From positions 1 to 5,636 of the forward strand of contig VBKD01000066.1 in assembly GCA_005888075.1 (NCBI GenBank): 5,636 nt of DNA. Direction: 5' to 3'. Below the pieces are notes generated by a model. It was given only the letters and a program-made list of their open reading frames with translations. It ran no database searches and had not been told where the DNA came from. Of this stretch, positions 1 to 5,162 are shown piece after piece (position 1 is the first letter of the stretch; the number at the start of each line of letters is the position of its first letter). The position numbers and the translations under genes were made by a program. Source of the DNA: Chloroflexota bacterium. Its GTDB lineage: Bacteria > Chloroflexota > Dormibacteria > Dormibacterales > Dormibacteraceae.

Positions 1-428
1 GACCGCAGCGCAGACGTGTAACCGCCCAGGATGGCCGCGCAGGCTTCTTTCAGGTTGATCGTCATGTGACCCTCGGCAGCCGCGAGGCCGGCGCTGGTGG
101 CGAGGCGAACGAGGTCGAAGGTGTACGGCAGGTTCGTCGCCTCGTCGAAATCGTTGACCCCCCACACCAGGCGTCCCTCGGCGTCGCGCCAGGTGCCGTA
201 GTTCTCGACGTGCAGGTCGCCGACGCTCAGCACCCGAGGCGCCTCGACCAGCTCAGGCAGCTCTTCCGCCCAAAGCTCCGCCCATCGGTAGAAGGTCGCG
301 CGTAGAAAGCTGAAGGCGTCGGCCGCCATCTGCTGGTGCTTGAAGTCAACGTCGTCGCGGCGCAGCCGGACGTGCTCGCTCAGCCAGCGCTCGAAGCTGC
401 GCGTCGCCTCGGTGATTTCCTTCGCCAC
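1..428 (-). CDS. DUF2252 family protein, N-terminal part (runs off left edge)
   Basis: The minus strand is open from a GTG at 426-428 to the window edge, giving 142 codons of the N-terminal part; the family is usually about 400 residues or more, so most of the protein lies outside. I recognise DUF2252 from FKHQQMAADAFSFLRATFYR (residues 29-48), VGDLHVENYGTW (69-80) and VNDFDEATNLPYTFDLVRLA (91-110). The function of the family is not established. The GDLHVEN segment resembles the catalytic loop of aminoglycoside-phosphotransferase and HipA-like kinases (G-D-x-H-x-x-N), and the following NDFD could be the metal-binding Asp; this is inference. The start is chosen because an in-frame TGA lies 12 codons upstream (462-464) and GTG is the only standard start before the conserved part; no clear Shine-Dalgarno is seen, so the start is uncertain. 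It lies 74 bases after the channel gene on the same strand and may be co-transcribed with it. Confidence 0.85.
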   Translation of the reverse strand, partial: MAKEITEATRSFERWLSEHVRLRRDDVDFKHQQMAADAFSFLRATFYRWAELWAEELPELVEAPRVLSVGDLHVENYGTWRDAEGRLVWGVNDFDEATNLPYTFDLVRLATSAGLAAAEGHMTINLKEACAAILGGYTSALR

Positions 429-472
429 TGCTGCAGCATCAATTCTCGGGCGACTGTTCGCTCAGCGAGTGT

Positions 473-508
473 CATTAACGCGCGAATACGTTTTACGTGC
501 GCTTAATG
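473..508. repeat. Imperfect inverted repeat at the 3' end of the channel gene
   Basis: CATTAA (473-478) pairs with TTAATG (503-508). GCGC (480-483) pairs with GCGC (499-502), and ACGT (488-491) with ACGT (495-498) around a TTT loop. One base (479) and four bases (484-487) are unpaired on one side only. The repeat includes the TAA stop of the channel gene (503-505). No T-run follows on the minus strand, so it is not a classical Rho-independent terminator. It could be an mRNA 3' structure or a protein site ahead of the DUF2252 gene. Confidence 0.35.
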
Positions 509-1594
509 AAGCGATTCGCCTGGCGCTGATCCTTCCCACGCGGTGGTCTCCCAGTTGTCTCTTCGCACGTCGAGTGGGATCCAGGGCGGCAGGTCCATCA
601 GCAGCTCATGGCTCAGCGCGAATGCGTAGGGCTCGTAGCCCCTGCGCAATGAGCTCAGGCGATCGCGGAAGGAATCGATGTCGACGTCCATCCCCGCCTG
701 CACCAGCTGGCTGTGAATGGCTTCGAGCTCGCCTTCCGATAGACGGTTGGGCATGTCAAACTTCGGCGCTGCGCGGAGGACCTGGCTCAGGTCGCCGAGC
801 GCATGGCGGCCGATGGCGTAGACGCGTCGCGCCTGCCAGGTTTTCCCCTCCGCCTTCGCCGCCTGCCACAAGGTCGCGAAATCCATGATCGCGGTCAACG
901 ACGCGACCCACGACTGGTTCTCGTGCTGCGACCGGAAGTAGCTGAGAACCTGGTAAGAAAGGTGGCTTTCCAGCAGCTCGGCCGTCCACAGCTCCCAGCG
1001 CGCGAGCAGGGGACGCAGCTCGTCAATCGCGTCGAAGCGCGCAGCACGGCGGAACAGCTCTCCGGCGCTGGGGGGCGAACCTGCCCACTCGTCGAGCATC
1101 GAGATCTCCGTCTCGCGACGCGAAAAGCCTTGATAGAGGACGGGAAGGTAAGAGATCACGATGGCGAGAAAGCCGAATCCCGTGCCGGCTTCTACCACCG
1201 TGATGAAACGAGACAGGTCCGTCTTCGGCGTGAAGTCTCCGATCCCCAGCGTGGTGAACGTCGTTCCGCTGACATAAAGGTGCTGTGGTCCGGTGAGCGA
1301 CGTGCTGAAGCCCGCGACCCACAGGATGAGTGAGAAACCGACGATCAGCATGCCTCCCCACAAGACGATCAGCACGAGCAGCGAAATCGGTCCGTATGTG
1401 CTCAGAAAGCTTTCGCGAAGCTCGCCCAGTGGCATGCGGCGGCCGAGTGCCGCCCAGGGCTTCCACGTGATCTGGTAAAAGATTTTGGACACGGTCACGC
1501 CGGACACCCGCCTGGGCAGGATGACGGTCTGGAAGGTGTCGCTCAGCGCGACCCCCACGAGGAGGATGCCGATCAGGCCCGCGATTGTTTGCAC
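503..1594 (-). CDS. K+-channel-like membrane protein with pore loop (ion channel 2 type)
   Basis: This 363-residue protein has a hydrophobic N-terminal segment (about 3-25), a positively charged linker (27-66), a long membrane helix (about 68-96), a pore loop and a last membrane helix (about 130-155). The pore loop carries TTLGIGDF (114-121), which matches the K+ selectivity filter T-x-G-Y/F-G-D with Ile in the aromatic position. The positive-inside rule puts the linker and the tail in the cytoplasm. The last 200 residues are soluble, look largely helical (for example 178-220 and 232-275), and show no Rossmann GxGxxG pattern, so an RCK/TrkA-type gating domain seems absent. Ligand and gating are unknown. 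The start is a GTG (1592-1594); an in-frame TGA lies 12 codons upstream (1628-1630) and no ATG intervenes, but no good Shine-Dalgarno is visible. It lies 61 bases after ROK on the same strand. K+ selectivity is inferred from the filter; another cation is possible. Confidence 0.8.
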   Translation of the reverse strand: MQTIAGLIGILLVGVALSDTFQTVILPRRVSGVTVSKIFYQITWKPWAALGRRMPLGELRESFLSTYGPISLLVLIVLWGGMLIVGFSLILWVAGFSTSLTGPQHLYVSGTTFTTLGIGDFTPKTDLSRFITVVEAGTGFGFLAIVISYLPVLYQGFSRRETEISMLDEWAGSPPSAGELFRRAARFDAIDELRPLLARWELWTAELLESHLSYQVLSYFRSQHENQSWVASLTAIMDFATLWQAAKAEGKTWQARRVYAIGRHALGDLSQVLRAAPKFDMPNRLSEGELEAIHSQLVQAGMDVDIDSFRDRLSSLRRGYEPYAFALSHELLMDLPPWIPLDVRRDNWETTAWEGSAPGESLH

Positions 1595-1608
1595 GATGAG
1601 GTCAAACC

Positions 1609-1654
1609 ACTGAACTCGCCTCGAAATTCAACAAATGGCGGCGACGCGTTCAGT
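1609..1654. repeat. Bulged inverted repeat between ROK and channel genes
   Basis: ACTGAACTCGCC (1609-1620) pairs with GGCGA (1640-1644) and GTTCAGT (1648-1654); CGC (1645-1647) bulges out on one side. This gives 12 pairs around a 19-base loop and fills most of the 61-base gap between the ROK stop and the channel start. No T-run follows in the minus direction, so a Rho-independent terminator is not supported. An mRNA processing or stability structure, or a regulator site for the channel gene, are alternatives. Confidence 0.35.
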
Positions 1655-1655
1655 T

Positions 1656-2840
1656 CTATTTAACCGGGATGCGTTCTCTTGAGCTCTGAAGCGCAAGGGC
1701 CAGCGACCCAAGAAGCTCCGCCCGCTCCACGAACACGGCAGCACGCACGTCGACGCTCTCTGCGGCAGCCTGAACCGCATGCCGCCGAATCGATTCACGC
1801 AGCGGACGCAGCAGGACCTCGCCGGTCCGGCTCAGCAGGCCGCCGATGATCACGCGCTCCGGGTTGATCAGGTTGCACAGGCCGGCGACAGCGACGCCGA
1901 TCTCCCTGCCGGCGTCGGAGATGGCGCGCCGGCAGCGCAGATCACCATCTGAAGCGAGCTCGACGATTCGCGACAAGGTCAGGTTCTCGCCGTCGAGGCG
2001 ACCGACCAGCTGGACGATGGCGGGACCTGAGGCCACCGTCTCGAGGCAACCCCGGTTGCCGCAGTAGCAGAGAGGCCCCGCCTCGTCCAGCGTGGTGTGA
2101 CCTATCTCGCCGGCGGTGCCGGTCGCACCGCGCAAGAGCTTGCCGTCGATGACGATCCCGGCGCCTATTCCGGTCGCCGCCTTGATGTAGGCGAAGTTCG
2201 TGCAGTCGCGGCCCGCGCCCCAGGTCAGCTCGGCGAGGGCCCCGAGGTTCGCGTCGTTCTCGATCGCCGCCGGCACGCCTAGGCGTTCGGTCATCTCGGA
2301 GGCGATTCGGAGGCCGACCCAGCCCGGCAGGATGGTCGCCGAGCCGGCCTGGCCGCGGCCCAGATCAACCGGCCCCGGGATGCCTATGCCCGCGCCGATC
2401 ACCAGACGCCGGTCCACGCCCAGCTCGCCGATCAGCTCCAGAAACAAGCCTGCGGCGGTGTCGAGCGCCAGGGCAGCCTGATGCGATACGTCGAGGTCGC
2501 GGCGCTGCTCGCCGAGAACGTTGTGGGCGAGGTCGGCCAGCGCGACGCTCACGTGGCTGTGTCCGAAATCGATGCCGGCCACCACCTGCTCGGGGTCCTG
2601 GAGGATGAGCTGCACCCCCGGCCGTCCCCCGCGCGGCTGCGATCCCCTCCCGTCGACGTCCGAGACGAGACCGAGGTCTTTCAGCTCACCGACGACCGTG
2701 GAAACCGTGGTTCGCGACAGGCCTGTCGCCCTCGCGATGTCGGCCTGGCTGATCCGGCCCTGGGTCCGAAGCACGGCGACGACGCGCTGGCGATTCCGGT
2801 CCCTGAGCCAGGCTAGCGTCCCGTCTCCAGCTTTCCCCAT
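1656..2840 (-). CDS. ROK-family transcriptional regulator (probable sugar-responsive repressor)
   Basis: This 394-residue protein has the full ROK-repressor layout. A winged helix-turn-helix lies at about 16-80, with the helix-turn-helix at 30-52 (SQADIARATGLSRTTVSTVV), followed by a sugar-kinase-fold domain. Visible ROK marks are DFGHSH (91-96, the phosphate-1 position), GIGIPGPV (151-158), END (194-196, with the kinase-type catalytic Asp), GIGAGIVIDGKLLRGATGTA (224-243) continuing into GEIGH (244-248), and the zinc motif CYCGNRGCLE (258-267) with His248. The sugar pocket therefore looks intact, while DFGHSH lacks the Thr/Lys of ATP-using ROK kinases, so it is probably a sensor and not an enzyme. 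The start is ATG (2838-2840), fixed by an in-frame TGA two codons upstream, with a weak GGATGAG before it. It is divergent from the xylF-type operon, as rok7B7 is from xylFGH in Streptomyces, and probably represses that operon and itself. The sugar ligand, likely xylose or a derivative, is inferred from context. Confidence 0.93.
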   Translation of the reverse strand: MGKAGDGTLAWLRDRNRQRVVAVLRTQGRISQADIARATGLSRTTVSTVVGELKDLGLVSDVDGRGSQPRGGRPGVQLILQDPEQVVAGIDFGHSHVSVALADLAHNVLGEQRRDLDVSHQAALALDTAAGLFLELIGELGVDRRLVIGAGIGIPGPVDLGRGQAGSATILPGWVGLRIASEMTERLGVPAAIENDANLGALAELTWGAGRDCTNFAYIKAATGIGAGIVIDGKLLRGATGTAGEIGHTTLDEAGPLCYCGNRGCLETVASGPAIVQLVGRLDGENLTLSRIVELASDGDLRCRRAISDAGREIGVAVAGLCNLINPERVIIGGLLSRTGEVLLRPLRESIRRHAVQAAAESVDVRAAVFVERAELLGSLALALQSSRERIPVK

Positions 2841-2852
2841 GACTCATCCGCA

Positions 2853-2880
2853 ATCATGGCCGAGCCAATCGGTTTGTCAA
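2853..2880 (-). promoter_or_regulatory. Candidate promoter of the ROK gene
   Basis: On the minus strand a perfect TTGACA -35 box (2875-2880) is followed after 16 bases by CATGAT (2853-2858), a 4 of 6 match to the -10 consensus. Transcription would start around 2845-2848, a few bases before the ATG, giving a very short leader. The -35 box lies inside the left arm of the 13-base inverted repeat, so a protein bound there would block it. Confidence 0.5.
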
Positions 2881-2928
2881 GAGCGCAAACAAAAGGGGAC
2901 GGCGTCGTCGCCGACCTCTTGACAAACC
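2871..2928. promoter_or_regulatory. Perfect 13-base inverted repeat: probable ROK operator pair
   Basis: GGTTTGTCAAGAG (2871-2883) is the exact reverse complement of CTCTTGACAAACC (2916-2928). The arms are 45 bases apart centre to centre, a little over four helical turns. A 13-base perfect match within one short intergenic region is unlikely by chance. Each arm contains TTGACA pointing outward, towards ROK on the left and the transporter on the right. The 32-base spacer holds a second, weaker inverted repeat, GGACGGCG (2897-2904) against CGCCGACC (2909-2916) with one mismatch. ROK repressors bind as dimers and often at paired sites, which fits, but binding by this protein is inferred. Confidence 0.65.
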
Positions 2929-2948
2929 ACCGCATCGTGCGCAATGCT
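2919..2948 (+). promoter_or_regulatory. Candidate promoter of the xylF-type operon
   Basis: A perfect TTGACA (2919-2924) lies in the right arm of the inverted repeat. The -10 box is unclear: AATGCT (2943-2948) at an 18-base spacing matches only 3 of 6 positions. A weak -10 could mean an activator or another sigma factor is used. Transcription from here would leave a leader of about 120 bases before the ATG at 3079. Confidence 0.4.
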
Positions 2949-2989
2949 CAATTCCGCTCGGCTGCTTTTGGGCGGCGGTGCTGAGTAGA

Positions 2990-3044
2990 CCTGGTTGCCG
3001 GCGCACTCTCGCCCCGGGAAGATCCCCGGGAAGAAGGCAACAGG
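2990..3044 (+). repeat. Structured leader: tandem 11-mers inside an inverted repeat
   Basis: CCCCGGGAAGA occurs twice in tandem (3012-3022 and 3024-3034), separated by one T. Each copy holds the palindrome CCCGGG, so the copies can pair with each other. They are enclosed by an outer inverted repeat, CCTGGTTGCC (2990-2999) against GGCAACAGG (3036-3044), with one bulged G. The element lies in the predicted 5' leader of the binding-protein mRNA and ends 23 bases before the Shine-Dalgarno. A stabilising stem or a protein-binding leader is possible; I do not recognise a known riboswitch. Confidence 0.4.
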
Positions 3045-3067
3045 AACCGTCCACGAAGAGTGGAAAG

Positions 3068-3073
3068 AGGAGG
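3068..3073 (+). promoter_or_regulatory. Shine-Dalgarno AGGAGG that decides the xylF start
   Basis: A full AGGAGG sits five bases before the ATG at 3079. It is the strongest ribosome binding site in the window and rules out the in-frame upstream TTG at 2995 as the main start. Confidence 0.9.
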
Positions 3074-3078
3074 TCTAC

Positions 3079-4308
3079 ATGAAGTTAGTACGGTTATTGC
3101 CCGCTGTCGCGGTCGTGAGCGTGATCGCCATGGCATGCGGCGGCGGGACGAACACCCCGACTACGACGGCCACGGTGCCGTCCGATCTGAGCATCAGCTC
3201 ATTCGACGCGAACTTCACCTACATGAGCAAGCTCACCGAGCTGACAAAGGCCGGCAAAGGCATGGTGGGAGTGATCCTCCCCGAAACGAGCACGTCGGCG
3301 CGCTACGTCGATTACGACCAGCCTTACCTGAAGAAGGCCTTCGAGACTGCCGGTTACACATCGTCGCAATACAAGATCGACAACGCGCAGGGCAGCGTCC
3401 AGTCAGAGGTCGCCATAGCCCAGGCTGACATCACGGCCGGCGCAACCGTGCTCGTGATGGACCCGACTGACGGCCCCACAGGGCAACAGATTCAGAGCCT
3501 TGCGGCGGCCAAGGGCGTCAAGGTCATCAGCTACGACCGCGCGACTTTCCAGGGAACCAACACCTACTACGTCAGCTTCGACAACGTCCAGGTCGGCAAG
3601 CTGATCGGCAAAGGCTTCATGGACTGTGTCACAGCGTGGAAAGTCAGCAACCCGAAGGTCTTCACGCTCGATGGCGGTGAGGACACCGACCCGAACGCGT
3701 TCTCGTTTGCCCAGGGATACAACTCGGTGATCTGGGGAGACACGACGACTCCGGAGCCCAAGGGCAAGACCAACAGCGCGGGCTACACGCTGGTCGGTGA
3801 CCAGGTCGCCCCGGGCTGGGACAACGCCAAGGGCGCGGCTGTATTCCAGGCGGCATACGCCGTCAACAAGGACATCAACGCGACCGTCGAGGCCAATGAT
3901 GGCCTCGGCAATGCCGTCATCCAGGTGCTGAAGAACTCCGGTGTCAAGGCCAACACCATCCCGACGACCGGCCAGGACGCCACCCTTCAGGGCATGGCCA
4001 ACGTTCTCCAGGGATTCCAGTGCGGATCCGTTTACAAGCCCATCTACCTCGAAGCCCAGGCCGCTGTCGCGCTGGCGACCGTTCTTCGAGCAGGGGCCAA
4101 CCCTCCGTCGGCGCTGGTCAACGGCACGACCAAGCCGCCGTCAGGACAGTCGGGCTCCGAAGAGCCGGCGTCCCTACTGACCCCAATCTGGGTCGACAAG
4201 TCGAACATGGCGTCGACTGTGATCAAGGACAACTTCGTCAAGGCGTCGGCACTGTGCGGACAGGTCGGAGCGGCCGTCTGCACCGCCAACAACATCCCGA
4301 CTTCGTAG
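3079..4308 (+). CDS. xylF: Xylose-type sugar ABC transporter substrate-binding lipoprotein
   Basis: This 409-residue protein should capture sugar outside the membrane and pass it to the permease. Residues 1-20 form a lipoprotein signal: KLVR, a hydrophobic stretch, then IAMAC with Cys20 as the lipid anchor (Ala at -3 is slightly unusual). A Thr/Pro-rich linker follows (24-35). The body is a periplasmic-binding-protein type 1 fold with XylF marks: VGVILPET (63-70), VLVMDPTDG (124-132), VISYDR (149-154), YYVSFDNVQVG (163-173), ANDGLGNAVIQVL (272-284), TTGQDATLQG (296-305) and VYKPIYLEA (318-326). The last two align well with E. coli XylF (GQDADLAG, VYKPITLLA). It is longer than E. coli XylF (about 330), with extra sequence at 205-245 and a C-terminal tail containing Cys393 and Cys401. 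The ATG is set by AGGAGG and by the signal peptide. Xylose is the best guess; another pentose or hexose is possible. Confidence 0.88.
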   Translation: MKLVRLLPAVAVVSVIAMACGGGTNTPTTTATVPSDLSISSFDANFTYMSKLTELTKAGKGMVGVILPETSTSARYVDYDQPYLKKAFETAGYTSSQYKIDNAQGSVQSEVAIAQADITAGATVLVMDPTDGPTGQQIQSLAAAKGVKVISYDRATFQGTNTYYVSFDNVQVGKLIGKGFMDCVTAWKVSNPKVFTLDGGEDTDPNAFSFAQGYNSVIWGDTTTPEPKGKTNSAGYTLVGDQVAPGWDNAKGAAVFQAAYAVNKDINATVEANDGLGNAVIQVLKNSGVKANTIPTTGQDATLQGMANVLQGFQCGSVYKPIYLEAQAAVALATVLRAGANPPSALVNGTTKPPSGQSGSEEPASLLTPIWVDKSNMASTVIKDNFVKASALCGQVGAAVCTANNIPTS

Positions 4309-4315
4309 ACATGAG

Positions 4316-4353
4316 TGACGCCGCCGCAGCTCGCGGCGGCGTCAACTTTTATT
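4316..4353 (+). terminator. Strong hairpin with T-tract after xylF (partial terminator)
   Basis: Twelve perfect pairs (4316-4327 with 4333-4344), nearly all G-C, enclose a five-base AGCTC loop and are followed by AACTTTTATT (4344-4353). It lies in the 65-base gap between the binding-protein stop and the ATPase start. This is the usual place for an attenuating terminator or a 3' stabilising hairpin in ABC sugar operons, letting binding protein be made in excess. How much transcription reads through cannot be told from sequence. Confidence 0.8.
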
Positions 4354-4359
4354 CGGGTT

Positions 4360-4365
4360 GATAAT
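4360..4365 (+). promoter_or_regulatory. Possible -10 box just before the ATPase gene
   Basis: GATAAT (4360-4365) matches TATAAT at 5 of 6 positions and ends eight bases before the ATG at 4374. No recognisable -35 box is seen about 17 bases upstream, where the terminator stem lies. If used, transcription would begin at or next to the ATG and give a leaderless mRNA, which would explain the lack of a Shine-Dalgarno here. One short AT-rich match can occur by chance. Confidence 0.3.
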
Positions 4366-4373
4366 CAAAAGAT

Positions 4374-5162
4374 ATGACGGCCGCCGTCGCTGAACCACTC
4401 GCGACCGACGAGCCACTCCTGAAGGTGCGGGAGCTGGACAAGCATTTCGGGCCCGTCCAGGCCCTATACCACGTGGACCTCGACATCCCCTCCGGCCAGG
4501 TGACCGCATTGGTCGGCGACAACGGCGCGGGCAAGACGGTGCTCACCAAAATCGTCGCCGGCATCTACGCACCCGACCATGGACAGATGTTCTGGGAGGG
4601 TCACCCGGTCCACGTTCGCAGCGCCAGGGACGCCTCCCGCCTCGGAATCGAGACCGTCTATCAGGATCTGGCGCTCGCCGACAACCTCGACATCGTCCAG
4701 AACATGTTTCTCGGTCGCGAACGCACCAGCAGTGGGCTGCTCGACGAGGACGGCATGGAGCGGGCCGCCAAGGAGACGCTCGCCGGCTTGCGGGTCACGA
4801 CCGTCAAGTCCATCCGTCAGCCCGTGGCTTCGCTGTCAGGCGGCCAACGGCAGTCGGTGGCGGTGGCCAAAGCGGTGATGTGGAACTCGAAGCTGGTGAT
4901 CATGGACGAGCCCACGGCCGCGCTCGGGGTCGTGCAAACCAAAATGGTGCTCGACCTCATCAAGCGCCTGCGCGACCGCGGACTCGCGGTCATGGTGATA
5001 TCACACAACCTGAATGACGTCTTCGAGGTCGCCGATCGCATCGCGGTGATCTACCTGGGGCGTCTTGTCGTGCAGGACAAGGCCACTGCATTTGACCGTC
5101 AGAGCGTCGTCGAGTACATGACCACCGGAGGGCTGAGCCGCAACAGTGGCGCGCGCGCCTAA
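4374..5162 (+). CDS. xylG: Sugar ABC transporter ATP-binding protein (single-domain XylG/FrcA type)
   Basis: This 262-residue ATPase should power import with the permease encoded next to it. All ABC motifs are intact: Walker A GDNGAGKT (48-55), Q-loop VYQD with Gln97, signature LSGGQRQ (154-160), Walker B LVIMDEP (174-180, catalytic Glu179), D-loop region TAALG (181-185) and switch His211 (ISHNL). It has one nucleotide-binding domain, whereas E. coli XylG and RbsA have two fused in about 500 residues. Two copies would therefore pair in the complex, as in FrcA-type systems and the Streptomyces xylG. The first 15 residues are a variable, Ala/Glu-rich extension. ATG is the first start after the terminator hairpin, but no clear Shine-Dalgarno precedes it. 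Its 3' end overlaps the permease start by 17 bases. The xylG name follows the neighbouring xylF; frcA-like is an equal alternative. Confidence 0.9.
   Translation: MTAAVAEPLATDEPLLKVRELDKHFGPVQALYHVDLDIPSGQVTALVGDNGAGKTVLTKIVAGIYAPDHGQMFWEGHPVHVRSARDASRLGIETVYQDLALADNLDIVQNMFLGRERTSSGLLDEDGMERAAKETLAGLRVTTVKSIRQPVASLSGGQRQSVAVAKAVMWNSKLVIMDEPTAALGVVQTKMVLDLIKRLRDRGLAVMVISHNLNDVFEVADRIAVIYLGRLVVQDKATAFDRQSVVEYMTTGGLSRNSGARA
5127..5132 (+). promoter_or_regulatory. Shine-Dalgarno-like GGAGGG ahead of the permease GTG
   Basis: GGAGGG lies inside the ATPase gene, 13 bases before the GTG at 5146. The spacing is longer than ideal, so re-initiation by ribosomes finishing the ATPase gene at 5162 may contribute. 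Confidence 0.4.

Noticed and set aside
458..468. Short palindrome TCGCTCAGCGA upstream of the DUF2252 start
   Set aside because: Five-base arms around one base are too short to claim as a site without conservation evidence.
340..1333. Long plus-strand open frames (340-888 and 803-1333) opposite the channel gene
   Set aside because: Their products are Arg/Ala/Pro-rich, with no recognisable domain or ribosome binding site. They are what GC-rich antisense frames look like, and the opposite strand encodes a clear membrane channel.
2097..2922. Plus-strand open frames opposite the ROK gene
   Set aside because: They overlap a complete ROK protein with all its motifs and have biased, low-complexity products.
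2932..2947. 16-base imperfect palindrome GCATCGTGCGCAATGC as a second operator
   Set aside because: Only 6 of 8 positions pair, and such matches are common in GC-rich DNA. It overlaps the expected -10 region, so it may deserve a look if the main operator fails.
2995..3078. Upstream TTG start for the binding protein (28 extra residues)
   Set aside because: It would bury the lipoprotein signal peptide behind a charged extension, while AGGAGG is ideally placed for the ATG at 3079.
4316..4344. Hairpin as a mobile-element end or repeat unit
   Set aside because: It occurs once, has no flanking duplication or transposase, and its position and T-tract fit a transcription terminator.
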